From contig OX336348.1 in assembly GCA_946902875.1 (NCBI GenBank), forward strand, positions 12,921,741 through 12,985,740: 64,000 nt of DNA, read 5' to 3'. Made by a program: the position numbers and the translations under genes. The notes beneath the pieces were generated by a model. The model was not told the DNA's origin. It saw only the letters and a list, made by a program, of their open reading frames with translations, and made no database searches. This document shows positions 1 through 10,197 of the stretch, one piece after another (the first letter of the stretch is position 1; each line of letters begins with the position of its first letter). The stretch comes from Nematopogon swammerdamellus (Eukaryota; Arthropoda; Insecta; Lepidoptera; Adelidae).

Positions 1-770
1 AGGCCGAGCTGCGTTCAGGAAGACTATAAACCTTCTCGGTAAAAGTAAGTATAAACTATGGGTGAGGCCGAAGGCCGAGGTGCGAGGGAGAGGGAGAGGG
101 AGAGGGAGAGGAAGAGGGAGAAGAAATTCGAATTTCAAAAGAAGAAAGTAAGTAACTGAGGCGAGGCCGAAGGTCTAGCTGCGTTCAGGAAGTCCTTCTC
201 AAAGAAAGTAAGTAACTAAGGGCGTGGCCGAAGGCCGAGCTGTATCCTGGAAGACGCTAAACCTTCTCGATGACAGTAGGTAACTATGGGCGATAGTTAC
301 TTACTTTCTTCAAGACGGTTTATAGTCTTTCTGAACGCAGCTCGGCCTTCGGCCTCGCCCACAATTACTTAATTTCTTCGAAAAGGTTTATAGTCTTCCT
401 GAACGCAGCTCGGCCTTCGGCCTCACCCTTAGTTACTTACTTTCATCGAGAAGGTTTATGGTCTTTCTGAACGCAGCTGGGCCTTCGGCCTCGCCCTCTG
501 TTACTTACTTTCTTCGAAAAGCTCATCGTCTTCCTGAACGCAGCTCGGCCTTCGGCCTCGCCCTCAGTTACTTACTTTCTTCAAGAAGGTTTATAGTTTT
601 CCTGTACGCAGCTCGGCCTTCGGCCTCGCCCTCAATTACTTACTTTCTTTGAGTAGGTTTATCGTCTTCCTGAACACAGCTCGGCCTTCGGCCTCGCCCT
701 TAGTTACTTACTTTAGTTGAGAAAGTTTATCGTTTACCTTAACGCAGATCGGCCTTAGTTACTTACTTTC
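1..770. repeat. 68-bp minisatellite in inverted orientation
   Basis: From about 300 to 770 there are roughly seven units of about 68 bp. The phrase GAACGCAGCTCGGCCTTCGG starts near 333, 401, 469, 536, 604 and 672. From 1 to about 290 the units run in the opposite orientation, so the block is a large imperfect palindrome with its switch near 290-300. Each unit has the small palindrome GGCCGAAGGCC. Short ORFs called here are only array translations. Confidence 0.85.
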
Positions 771-820
771 TTCCTTTGAAATATGAATTTCACGCGAGCG
801 AAGCCGCGGGCAAAAGCTAG
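1..820 (+). mobile_element. Helitron-like element, 3' part
   Basis: The right end reads CGCGAGC-GAA-GCCGCG, a short stem with one bulged A, then GGCAAAAGCTAG followed by T (820/821). A hairpin about 10 nt before a CTRR end at a T is the signature of Helitron 3' ends. The body is built of a 68-bp minisatellite. The 5' end lies outside the window and there is no Rep/helicase ORF, so it is non-autonomous. The same terminus recurs at 11,504, 22,912 (reverse), 24,647 and 51,446 (reverse). Confidence 0.6.
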
Positions 821-956
821 TTGCTTATAATTGTACGTAATTTCTAGTGGTGCCCTGTTTCCCATTTTAGGATTCCCTGTGCTATGGGAAACAGGGTCCA
901 TCGTTCGGTTACCTAGCTAAAGAGAAGAAGGACAATTATAGCACAGAATACTTTTT

Positions 957-1335
957 CAGCCTCGATAGCTAAGTGGTGCAGTCAACTGTCGCTATTGAAT
1001 GTTAAGCAACGCTGGGTGCGGTCAGTACTTGGATGGGTGACCGCTGACCGTTGGAGGCTGACCGAGGTTCGGATTCCTCGTAAAACTGTAGGTCCCTTCC
1101 CTCCTAATCTTACTTGGTGGTAGGGTTTAACCCGCCCGGGTTGGTACCACCGCACTGAATGAAACGTCGGTCTAAACGGCTATGTAAATAGTTTGTGTTT
1201 TCCGACCAGTTCAGTGTAGCCGGCACGATCAAAGGGGGAAGCACTGACATGGCGCCTAGTTCACCCGGTGTTATGGGCTGACATCACGGACGTTGTAGGT
1301 GATGTAGCCAACCGTATCAGATTGCATAAAAAAAA
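957..1335 (+). mobile_element. Composite tRNA/5S-like SINE, copy 1
   Basis: The head reads like a tRNA gene, with an A-box-like TAGCTAAGTGGT near 966 and a B box GGTTCGGATTCC near 1,067. Between them, about 1,000-1,045, lies a segment closely matching the internal control region of 5S rRNA (GTTAAGCAACGCTGGG then GTCAGTACTTGGATGGGTGA). The unrelated body ends in a short A-run near 1,330. Related copies lie at about 21,940, 26,190, 31,877, 32,285 (reverse), 52,028 and 53,809 (reverse). It is non-coding, presumably transcribed by Pol III and moved by a LINE. Confidence 0.75.
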
Positions 1336-1339
1336 GTAC

Positions 1340-2132
1340 TTAATAGGTACTATCGTATAATATAATAGCACCTACCTAACTGCACACTGGGCGAGGGAGA
1401 GGGCAGGCAGTGTGGACTGCGCTGTTCACTCCCCCCACCGGACATTACACCAGGCAAGCAGCAGGGCCGTAATTACCATAACTGAGCCAGATGATGGAGT
1501 GGTGGACTAAACTTACTTGAAGAAATTTCTCGCCGCAGATACTCGAACCTATGGACTTACCTCCGTCCGTGCCCAGCAGGCAGTCACCGCCACACACCCA
1601 CAACGTGGTCTACCAGCGCAGCGTTCAGCCAGAGTTCTCTATTCTGCACAGCACTGAGCCACCGATCGCGCGCACACAACCATCTGGCGTATTAGGCGCA
1701 AACGCCGCGAGGACTGCCACCACGGCACACACACGACGAGCACAAGGAACGCGTGCCTCGTCCGAAAGAGCGACAGAAAACGACTGTCGCCGCGGCTGTT
1801 GGTGCTCCGCTCGCCAAAGTCGCGGGTAGTTTTGGAAAACTAACCCATTCACACACGCACAGCGAGCCACGGGTATCGAGCACTGTGGCGGCAACGCGAT
1901 AATAGACCTTATGCAGCGGGCATAAGGTCCAACACTAAAGATTCCTGGTACTTCCGAACGGCTACACATAAATACATGGAACTGTACGGAACATACCGGC
2001 CACCTTGAAAGAATACTTTCAATACTACACAAATTTGAACATAAAGAACATTTACAACAAACGGACACAGGAAACCATAAACCTTTATATACAAACACAA
2101 TGCGTAGTGCGCAGAAACATAGAGATTTAATA
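1340..2132 (-). other. Candidate BEL/Pao 3' LTR or leader
   Basis: No convincing gene. Read on the minus strand, this follows the end of the BEL pol (9,385) once the intervening mariner-like element is removed. It holds a TATA-like GTATATAAAGG near 2,085-2,097 followed by mixed sequence, as expected of an LTR. The overlapping ORFs on both strands have no recognisable domain. The matching 5' LTR is not in the window, so the call is weak. Confidence 0.3.
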
Positions 2133-2621
2133 TACAGGGTGTAAAAACGTCGAGCACATTAATTTTGCCAGCGCAATCCTCATGTTTTACGAGTCAAAAA
2201 AGTAAATGATTTTTTTCTCTAAAGTGTCTAGTTTTCGAGATATGAATTTTTGAAATTTATGTTTTCGTCTAATATAATTTGACGCGTTGTCGCTCCGCTC
2301 CACACCGCGCTTGCCCCGCGCCGCGCTTGCCGCCCTGCAGCCAGCCGCTCCGCTCGCGCAATATGGCTAGCCCCCGCCATATTAATAGGTACTACCCCCG
2401 CCCCTTCACCAACACCGCCGCCGCCGCGCACACGCACTGGCTGGCCGCGCCCGGCGCGGCGGCTCACGCGCTCTATCCCCCTCCGCGCCGCCCCCCCGGG
2501 CGCCGCCCTTTCATTCAGTTGCGTAGGTACCTATCTAGTAGAGCTAAGTACCAAACAAACCGCGCGCCGCCCCCCCCCCCCCCCCCGCGCCGCCGTACCT
2601 ACTACGGACCTAATAATCCAG

Positions 2622-3184
2622 TTGGTGATTTATTTATTCATTTTTCCACAGGTACACCGCCGGTTCCGAGACTTCAGATTGAGGGATGGGGCTGATCGTG
2701 GTGGATTCTACATCCTGGCGCCAGATGATGAAGAACGAATCTTGAACCATGTTATTGAAGATCCGACGTTATCAGTGCGGCGTATTGCACTTCGAACCGG
2801 CATTCCACCGTGGAATGTTTAGATAGTGCTAATATACGTCGATGGCTAAAACGCTATCTCCCGAAATGTGCGGAATTGTCTAAACGGGCATTCCCGCGTC
2901 GTTGGATCGGGCGTGGAAGCCAAGCTATCGCCTGGCCGGCCCGATCGCCCGATCTATCTAACCCCGTTGTATTTTTTTTGTGGGGAACGCTAAAAGACCG
3001 CGTTTATGCGAAACGGGTCAATAATAGGGATGAATTGCTGGCTCACATAATGGAGGAAGCTCAAAATTTGGAAATGCCTAGAAATTTAAATAATTACATT
3101 TTACAAAGAATTCATACATGTGTGGAGCGTGGTGGAATTGAACATTGTGGAACATTGAACATTTATTATAATAAAATAATTTAA
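2622..3184 (+). pseudogene. Mariner/IS630-type transposase, internally deleted
   Basis: Two pieces of one transposase survive. The first (about 2,650-2,822) gives an N-terminal helix-turn-helix region with DDEERILNHVIEDP and SVRRIALRTGIP. The second (about 2,820-3,184) gives the C-terminal part with WPARSPDLSNP and FFLWGTLKDRVYA, the block around the last catalytic acidic residue in insect mariner-like transposases. The central catalytic region is missing and the two pieces are in different frames. The protein would have bound the TIRs and catalysed cut-and-paste transposition. This copy cannot. Confidence 0.75.
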
Positions 3185-3409
3185 CTGTAAACTTTTTGTT
3201 TTATTTTAGGTGTAATTTTGCAAAAAAAAATCAATTTCGCCCGACAATGTAGGTCTTCCGAAAAATTCATTTAATTTATGCTAACTTGGTACCTAATTAA
3301 TAACCACTCAAGGGGAAAAAATCAAGGACAAAAAAATATTAGGTAGGTACCTAACCTACCTACCTACTCAGTATGAAAACAAGAATTGTACCGATTTGTA
3401 CCTAGGTAG

Positions 3410-3965
3410 GCACCAGTGGAACTCTTCAACCGTTACTAGTAACCCCCTCGAGTTTGGGCTCTTAAGGTTGGTTTTTACTATACACCTCCTGACTCCATCA
3501 TCAGACCCTCGTCACCAAGTGTATTGGTAGAAGTATGGGACACTCGTCCAAACAAACCAAATGAGCCCAAACTCGAAGGGGTACTAGTAACGGTTGAAGA
3601 GTTCCACTGTACACCTCCTGACTCCATCATCAGACCCTGCGTCACCAAGTGTATTGGTAGAAGTATGGGACACTCGTCGAAACCAACCAAATGAGCCCAA
3701 ACTCGAGGGGGTTACTAGTAACGGTTGAAGCGTTCCACTGAACACCTCCGGACTCCATCATCAGACACTCGTCACCAAGTGTCTTGGTAGAAGTATGGGA
3801 AACTCGTCCAAACCAACCATATGAGCCCAAACTCGAGGAGGTTACTAGTAACGGTTGACGAGTTCCACTGTACACCTCCTGACTCCATCATCAGACCCTC
3901 GTCACCAAGTGTCTTGGTAGAAATATGGGACACTCGTCCAAACCAATATGAGCCGAAACTCGATG
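3410..3965 (-). repeat. 130-bp tandem array, inverted block
   Basis: About four to five units of the 130-bp repeat are in reverse orientation relative to the arrays at 5,165 and 6,770. Each unit holds the palindrome GTTACTAGTAAC next to CTCGAG and the phrase GACGAGTGTCCCATACTTCT. The array abuts the first PIF1-like fragment. The many 60-150 aa ORFs here read through the repeat and are not genes. Confidence 0.85.
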
Positions 3966-3977
3966 GGGTTCCAACCG

Positions 3978-4253
3978 AGACAGATGTTACCGATAATTTT
4001 GTCATGGGCCTCCACTGTCCATAAAATGTAGGGCAGTACTGTTGACCATGCTGTCGTGTGTTTGGGCTCCAGACTATTTGAGGAGGGTCAAGCGTATGTT
4101 GCATTGAGTTGCGTAAAGTGTTTAGAAGGGCTATGTATTGAGGAGCTTGATTGTGAGAAATTGACAGGTAAGAAACCGTGCAACAAAGATGCAATGAGAG
4201 AGTTGGAAAGGATGAGGAGTTTGCGTAATGATACGAGCCAAAAATCAAACTAA
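3978..4253 (+). pseudogene. PIF1-like helicase C-terminal fragment, copy 1
   Basis: The frame starting near 3,978 reads [15 protein letters not shown], meets a TAG, then continues through [17 protein letters not shown] and [16 protein letters not shown] to a stop at 4,253. This is the end of a PIF1-type superfamily-1 DNA helicase: the motif V region followed by motif VI ([10 protein letters not shown]). The upstream ATPase motifs are absent. In TE-rich insect genomes such tails usually come from Helitron or other transposon-borne helicases. Here it is a passenger of a repeated module, in front of a long hairpin. Confidence 0.7.
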
Positions 4254-4261
4254 AAACGAGT

Positions 4262-4797
4262 AAATAAAAAAATAGGTAAAAAAGCTTTTAAGTTAAACGG
4301 TTTTATTTAAAAAAAAACTAGAAACAAAAAATCTGCTGTACAAAAAACTAGAAAATAATAAGGACACAAACCTGGGCCTTCTTAAGAATTTACGTCTGGG
4401 TAAGAAATCGTGCAGTGCTGTCTTCTCATGTCGGATGCCAAAGCGTACTCTGTGTTGCTGCGTCAGCGGAATCAGTAATAAATTGAGACTTTTAACAGAC
4501 TAATATAAAAACGTGGGGCGTATAATATGCGTAATAACATGCGCCCACCGTTTTTATTTGTCTGTCTCAAAGTCTCAATTTATTACTGATTCCGCTGACG
4601 CAGCGACACAAAGTGCCCTTTGGCATCCGACATGAGAAGACAGCATTGCACGATTTCTTACCCAGACGTAAAATCTTAAGAAGGCCCAGGTTTGTGTCCT
4701 TATTATTTTCTAGTTTTTTGTACAGCAGATTTTTTGTTTCTAGTTTTTTTTTAAATAAAACCGTTTAACTAAAATTTTTTTTACCTATTTTTTTCTA
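4262..4797. repeat. Long perfect-type hairpin, copy 1
   Basis: Two arms of about 250 bp are inverted around about 4,527. The left arm's AGGACACAAACCTGGGCC is mirrored by GGCCCAGGTTTGTGTCCT on the right. The centre reads GTGGGGCG, then a spacer of about 25 nt, then CGCCCACCG. It lies directly after the PIF1-like fragment. The same hairpin recurs at 6,060-6,615 and 8,455-9,020. It could be a structured terminus or the head-to-head fusion of two element ends. Confidence 0.85.
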
Positions 4798-5165
4798 AAT
4801 TCTTTTTTACCGTGTGGGGTCAGTCGGTACTTAAAAAGAATAGCCCAACTGCATCTCTCCTCGTGCATGTCGTAAAAGTCGACTTAATGATAAAGACGAG
4901 TTGTGCTAAAGGGCGACAGGCTAGCCACCTCTCACCTTCACTGAGTCATGCAAAAGTTTGTTCCTTATTTGATGCTTGATACCTAGTTATCTTGTCCGAA
5001 TAGGTAAGTACCTACTACACTACATTTTTACTCCGTATATTTGTTTCTATCTTTGTTTCAAATCTTGCGACAACTTTTTCAACTACTTCTACTGAACCGA
5101 TTTTTATGAAACTTTGCACACACATTGAGTTCTCGTGACAATACAATATTATGATAATTTCAACT
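4798..5165 (+). other. Linker after hairpin 1
   Basis: No gene. 4,805-4,945 (from CCGTGTGGGGTCAGTCGGT) recurs after hairpin 3 at about 9,030-9,160. 5,030-5,165, with the phrase TTCAACTACTTCTACTGAAC, recurs almost unchanged at 6,625-6,770. These direct repeats show the whole module was duplicated in tandem. Confidence 0.7.
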
Positions 5166-5655
5166 TGGTAACGAGGGTCTGATGATGGAGTCAGGAGGTG
5201 GACAGTGGAACTCTTCAACCGTTCCTAGTAACCTCCTCGAGTTTGGGCTCTTATGGTTGGTTTGGACGAGTGTCCCATACTTCTACCAATACACTTGGTG
5301 ACGAGGGTCTGATGATGGAGTCAGGAGGTGTACAGTGGAACTCTTCAACTGTTACTAGTAACCCCCTCGAGTTTGGGCTCAATTGATTGGTTTGGACGAG
5401 TGTCCCATACTTCTACCAATACACTTGGTGACGAGGGTCTGATGATGGAGTCAGGAGGTGTACAGTGGAACTCTTCAACCGTTACTAGTAGCCCCCTCGA
5501 GTTTGGGCTCATATGGTTGGTTTGGACGAGTGTCCCATACTCCTACCAATACACTTGGTGACGAGGGTCTGATGATGGAGTCAGGAGGTGTACGGTGGAA
5601 CTCTTCAACCTCGAGTTTGGGGTCATTTGGTTTGTTTGGACGAGTGTCCCATACT
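5165..5655 (+). repeat. 130-bp tandem array, about four units
   Basis: GTGGAACTCTTCAACC recurs at 5,205, 5,335, 5,465 and 5,595, a period of exactly 130 bp. The last unit is shortened and runs straight into the second PIF1-like fragment. Confidence 0.9.
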
Positions 5656-6053
5656 TGTCGAACGCAAATGTATGAAACAGACATACCATCTGTTCAAAAT
5701 GATTTTGAAAGAGACGGCGGACACCTTATCCATCCTAAAGCCATACAGTTTCCAGCAAAGTTTAATAAAATTATGGAACAGCTGAGAGACGGATGTTACC
5801 AATAATTTTGTCATGGGCCTCCACTGTCCATAAAATGCAGGGCAGTACTGTTGACCATGCTGTCGTGTATTTGGGCTCCAGACTCAAATAGAGGAGGGTC
5901 AAGCGTATATTGCATTGAGTCGCGTAAAGTCTTTAGAAGGGTTATGTATTGAGGAGCTTGATTGTGAGTAATTGACAGGTAAGAAACCGAGTAACAAAGA
6001 TGCAATGAGAGAGTTGGAAAGGATGACGAGTTTACGTAATGAATGATACGAGC
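5656..6053 (+). pseudogene. PIF1-like helicase C-terminal fragment, copy 2
   Basis: This copy begins further upstream than copy 1 (TQMYETDIPSVQNDFERDG, then HPKAIQFPAKF) and continues after a frame change as [20 protein letters not shown]. It then loses frame again near 5,890, where bases were gained around GACTCAAATAGAGG, and it has a TAA within the CEKL region. It gives no functional helicase. Order is as in the other modules: array, helicase tail, hairpin. Confidence 0.7.
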
Positions 6054-6059
6054 CAAAAA

Positions 6060-6615
6060 TCAAACTAAAAACGAGTAAATAAAAAAATAGGTAAAAAAAC
6101 TTTTAAGTTAAACGTTTTTATTTAAAAAAAAAACTAGAAACAAAAAATCTGCTTTACAAAAAACTAGAAAATAATAAGGACACAAACCTGGGCCTTCTTA
6201 AGATTTTACGTCTGGGTAAGAAATTGTGCAGTGCTGTCTTCTCATGTCGGATGCCAAAGGGCACTTTGTGTCGCTGCGTCAGCGGAATCAGTAATAAATT
6301 GAGACTTTTAACAGACTAATATAAAAACGTGGGGCGTATAATATGCGTAATAACATGCGCTCCACGTTTTTATATTAGTCTGTTAAAAGTCTCAATTTAT
6401 TACTGATTCCGCTGACGCAGCGACACAAAGTGCCCTTTGGCATCCGACATGAGAAGACAGCACTGCACGATTTCTTACCCAGACGTAAAATCTTAAGAAG
6501 GCCCAGGTTTGTGTCCTTATTATTTTCTTTTTTGTAATGCAGATTTTTTGTTTCTAGTTTTTTTTTAAATAAAACTGTTAACTTAAAAGTTTTTTAACCT
6601 ATTTTTTTTTTTTTT
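6060..6615. repeat. Long hairpin, copy 2
   Basis: This is the same inverted repeat as at 4,262-4,797, centred near 6,343. The arms near the centre are better preserved (AAAACGTGGGGCG against CGCTCCACGTTTTTAT). It is followed by the duplicated linker at 6,625-6,770. Confidence 0.85.
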
Positions 6616-6769
6616 ATTTAACTTGACTCTGTATATTTGTTTGTTTCTATCTTTGTTTCAAATATTGCGACAACTTTTTCAACTACTTCTACTGAACCGA
6701 TTTTCATGAAAATTTGCACACACATTGAGTTCTCGTGACAATACAATATTATGATAATTTCAACTTGGT

Positions 6770-8055
6770 AACGAGGGTCTGATGATGGAGTCAGGAGGTG
6801 TACAGTGGAACTCTTCAACCGTTACTAGTAACCCCCTCAAGTTTGGGCTCATTTGATTTGTTTGGACGAGTGTCCCATACTTCTACCAATACACTTGGTG
6901 ACGAGGGTCTGATGATGGAGTCAGCAGGTGTACAGTGGAACTCTTCAACCGTTACTAGTAACCCCCTCGAGTTTGGGTTCATTTGGTTGGTTTGGACGAG
7001 TGTCCCATACTTCTACCAATACACTTGGTGACGCAGGGTCTGATGATGGAGTCAGGAGGTGTACAGTGGAACTCTTCAACCGTAACTAGTAACCCCTTCG
7101 AGTTTGGGCTCATTTGGTTGGTTTGGACGAGTGTCCCATACTTCTACCAATACACTTGGTGCCGAGGGTCTGATGATGGAGTCAGGAGGTGGACAGTGGA
7201 ACTCTTCAACCGTTACTAGTAACACCCTCGAGTTTGGGCTCATTTGGTTGGTTTGGACGAGTGTCCCATACTTCTACCAATACACTTGGTGACGAGGGTC
7301 TGATGATGTAGTCAGGGGGTGTACAGTGGAACTCTTCAACCGTTACTAGTAACCCCCTCGAGTTTGGGCTCATTTGGTTGGTTTGGACGAGTGTCTCATA
7401 CTTCTACCAATACACTTGGTGACGAGGGTCTGATGATTGAGTCAGGAGGTGGACAGTGGAACTCTTCAACCGTTACTAGTAACCCCCTCGAGTTTGGGCT
7501 CATATGGTTGGTTTGGACGAGTGTCCCATACTTCTACCAATATACTTGGTGACGCAGGGTCTGATGATGGAGTCAGGAGGTGTACAGTGGAACTCTTTAA
7601 CCGTAACTAGTAACCCCCTCGAGTTTGGGCTCATTTGGTTGGTTTGGACGAGTGCCCCATACTTCTACCAATACACTTGGTGACGAGGGTCTGATGATGT
7701 AGTCAGGAGGTGGACAGTGGAACTTTTCAACCCTTACTAGTAACCCCCTCGAGTTTGAGCTCATATGGTTGGTTTGGACGAGTGTCCCATACTTCTACAA
7801 ATACACTTGGTGACGAGAGTCTGATGATGGAGTCAGGAGGTGTACAGTGGAAATGTTCAACCGTTACTAGTAACCCCCTCGAGTTTGGGCTCATTTGGTT
7901 GGTTTGGACGAGTGTCTCATACTTCTACCAATACACTTGGTGACGAGGGTCTGATGATGGAGTCAGGAGGTGGATAGTGGAACTCTTCATCCGTTACTAG
8001 TAACCCCCTTGAGTTTGGGCTCATTTGGTTTGTTTGGACGAGTTTCCCATACTTG
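6770..8055 (+). repeat. 130-bp tandem array, about ten units
   Basis: Ten copies of the 130-131 bp unit have GTGGAACTCTTCAACC-type phrases near 6,805, 6,935, 7,066, 7,197, 7,327, 7,457, 7,587, 7,717, 7,847 and 7,977. Units differ by a few substitutions. ORFs of 62-78 aa that repeat GWFGRVSHTSTNTLGDEG are array translations. Confidence 0.92.
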
Positions 8056-8438
8056 TCGAACGCAAATGTATGAAACAGACATACCATCTGTTCAAATTAA
8101 TTTTGAAAGGGACGGCGAACACCTTATCCATCCTAAAGCCATACAGTTTCTAGCAAAGTTTAATTTATGGAACAGCTGAGAGACGGATGTTACCGATAAT
8201 TTTGTAATGGGCCTCCACTGTCCATAAAATGCAGGGCAGTACTGTTGACCATGCTGTCGTGTATTTGGGCTCCAGACTATTTGAGGAGGGTCAAGCGTAT
8301 GTTGCATTGAGTCGCGTAAAGTCTTTAGAAGGGCTATGTATTGAGGAGCTTGATTGTGAGAAATTGAGTGGTAAGAAACCGAGTAACAAAGATGCAATGA
8401 GAGAGTTGAAAAGGATGAGGAGTTTGCGTAATGAATGA
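8056..8438 (+). pseudogene. PIF1-like helicase C-terminal fragment, copy 3
   Basis: This is the best preserved of the three tails. The last 70 codons (8,229-8,438) are open and carry [34 protein letters not shown] and [11 protein letters not shown], ending RSLRNE-stop. This covers motif V (a [11 protein letters not shown] type sequence) and motif VI of PIF1 helicases. Just upstream a TAA interrupts the LPIIL-WAS segment, and the nucleotide-binding motifs are missing. The hairpin follows within 20 bp. Confidence 0.72.
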
Positions 8439-8454
8439 TACGAGCCAAAAATCA

Positions 8455-9020
8455 AACTAAAAACGAGTAAATAAAAAAATATGTAAAAAAACTTTTAAGT
8501 TAAACGGTTTTATTAAAAAAACTAGAAAAAAAACATCAGCTGTACAAAAAACTAGAAAATAATAAGGACACAAGCCTGGGCCTTCTTAAGATTTTACGTC
8601 TGGGTAAGAAATCGTGCAATACTAGCGTGCTGTCTTCTCATGTCGGATGCCAAAGGGCACATTGTGTCGCTGCGTCAGAGGAATAAGTAATAAATTGAGA
8701 CATTTAACAGACTAATATAAAAACGTGGGGCGTATAATATGCGTAATAAATAACATGCGCCCCACATTTTTATATTAGTCTGTTAAAAGTCTCAATTTAT
8801 TACTTATTCCGCTGACGCAGCGACACAATGTGCCCTTTGCTTTGGCATCCGACATGAGAAGACAGCACGCTAGTATTGCACGATTTCTTACCCAGACGTA
8901 AAATCTTAAGAAGGCCCAGGCTTGTGTCCTTATTATTTTCTAGTTTTTTGTACAGCTGATGTTTTTTTTCTAGTTTTTTTTTAATAAAACCGTTTAACTT
9001 AAAAGTTTTTTTACATTTTT
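8455..9020. repeat. Long hairpin, copy 3
   Basis: Third copy of the roughly 250-bp-arm inverted repeat, centred near 8,745. It contains a small shared insertion (CTAGCGTG / CACGCTAG) in both arms at about 8,622 and 8,870. A change present in both arms implies arm-to-arm correction or copying of one arm from the other. Confidence 0.85.
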
Positions 9021-9170
9021 TTTTCTTTTTACCGTGTGGGGTCAGTCGGTACTTAAAAAGAATAGCCCCACTGCATCTTTCCTCGTACATGTCGTAAACG
9101 TTGACTAAAGGATAAAGACGAGTTGTGCTGAAGGGCGACGGGATAGCCACCTCTCACTCATCCTTCCTCG
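9021..9170 (+). repeat. Terminal linker of module 3
   Basis: Direct repeat of 4,800-4,945, with CCGTGTGGGGTCAGTCGGT and GATAAAGACGAGTTGTGCT. It marks the right edge of the amplified module before mariner-like sequence resumes. Confidence 0.6.
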
Positions 9171-9384
9171 CTCACTCACCGCGCGCCTTTCATTCCCACG
9201 TTCGTGCGGATCATTAGATCCTTTTTACACTAAATTAATCATTTAGTTTGTATGAAAACTAACTTTTTATTTAAAGGGAATTCAGAAAAAATTTATTTGA
9301 CTTTTTTGTTACTATTGATCCCAATAATCGTTTCCTAAATTTAATGTACTCGCCGTTTTTACACCCTGTATATATACACACAAC

Positions 9385-10176
9385 TTAACTAGGGACTGCA
9401 CGATTAGTTGGGAAGGGGGCACAATTTCCCCATGGACGTTGCATTGTACCAGATGATGTGCGCACTGTCACTACTCTAGTTACGCCGTCCTTCCCGGGGT
9501 GCTTCCTTATTACGACACCTAACTGCCATTGCAATGGTAGCAAATTGTCATCCTTTATGAGGACGACAAGACCCTCTTCCAAGGAACCCTTGCTTGAAGT
9601 CCATTTGCTTCGCTGTTGCAAGGTGTTGAGGTATTCCCGACTCCATCTTTTCCAGTAATTTTGCATAATTTGTTTCAATAGGTTCCATCGGCATAATCGA
9701 TTGGGATTCACGTCAATTAAGTTCGGTTCGGGCATCGCAACTAAAGGCCCTCCGATCAAGAAATGACCTGGAGTTAACGCTTGAGGATCAAAAGGATCAT
9801 TGCTCAATGGACACAACGGGCGAGAGTTTAAGATTGACTCCGTCTGACATAACAACGTATTGAACTCTTCGTACGTGAGCACTTGTTTCCCGACTACGCG
9901 AGCGAGATGATGTTTGCACGACTTAATACCAGCCTCCCAAATACCACCAAATTGAGAGCCGGTAGGGGGCTGAAAATGCCAAGTGATTCCGATTTCTGCA
10001 CACGATCGCACTAGTTTATCGCCGCATTCACGATAAAACTGTCGAATTTGTTTATAAGCACCTTGAAAGTTGGTGCCGTTATCACTGAACACGCCAGACA
10101 CCATACCTCTTCTCGCAATCATTCGTCTAAACGCAGCTAGAAAGCACTCAGATGTTAGGTCTGTCACGAGTTCCAA
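9385..10176 (-). pseudogene. BEL/Pao integrase, C-terminal half
   Basis: The 263-codon frame reads LVTDLTSECFLAAFRRMIAR, then SDNGTNFQGA (second catalytic Asp, near residue 31), then FGGIWEAGIKSCKHHL (catalytic Glu near residue 80), and a C-terminal chromodomain-like region (KWTSSKGSLEEGLVVLIKDD). This is the retroviral-type DDE integrase that inserts retrotransposon cDNA, in the form typical of BEL/Pao elements. A frameshift separates it from the upstream piece at 10,198, so the pol is broken. It is followed downstream (lower coordinates) by the mariner insertion. Confidence 0.85.
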
Positions 10177-10197
10177 GTGAATAGCTTTGGTTGAGAA

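Larger units (their letters stand above)
2135..9368 (+). mobile_element. Mariner-like DNA transposon with large nested insertion
   Basis: Both ends read CAGGGTGTAAAAACG inward, flanked by TA dinucleotides (2,133-2,134 and 9,369-9,370). Similarity between the ends continues for about 30 bp and patchily further. This is the IS630/Tc1/mariner signature. The left part (to about 3,250) carries a GC-rich leader (2,280-2,600) and a broken transposase. The right part is about 9,170-9,368. The middle 6 kb is a later insertion made of 130-bp arrays, PIF1-like fragments and long hairpins. Because BEL sequence lies on both sides, the transposon apparently landed in a BEL retrotransposon. Confidence 0.75.

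Noticed and set aside
1001..1045. A genuine 5S rRNA gene
   Set aside because: Only the internal control region matches, and it is embedded in a dispersed SINE with tRNA-like boxes.
957..1080. A genuine tRNA gene
   Set aside because: The A- and B-box words are about 100 bp apart, no cloverleaf closes, and the sequence is repeated as a SINE head.
2279..2695. 138-aa Pro/Arg/Ala-rich ORF
   Set aside because: GC-rich leader of the mariner-like element with C-runs; both strands are open by composition.
3410..8055. Many 60-158 aa ORFs repeating SLGSYGWFGRVSHTSTNT-like text
   Set aside because: They are translations of the 130-bp tandem repeat in several frames and both strands, with no start context or domain.
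5165..8055. CTGATGATGG in every 130-bp unit as a possible hammerhead core
   Set aside because: No stem II can be formed before a GAAA; the following word is GGAACTC.
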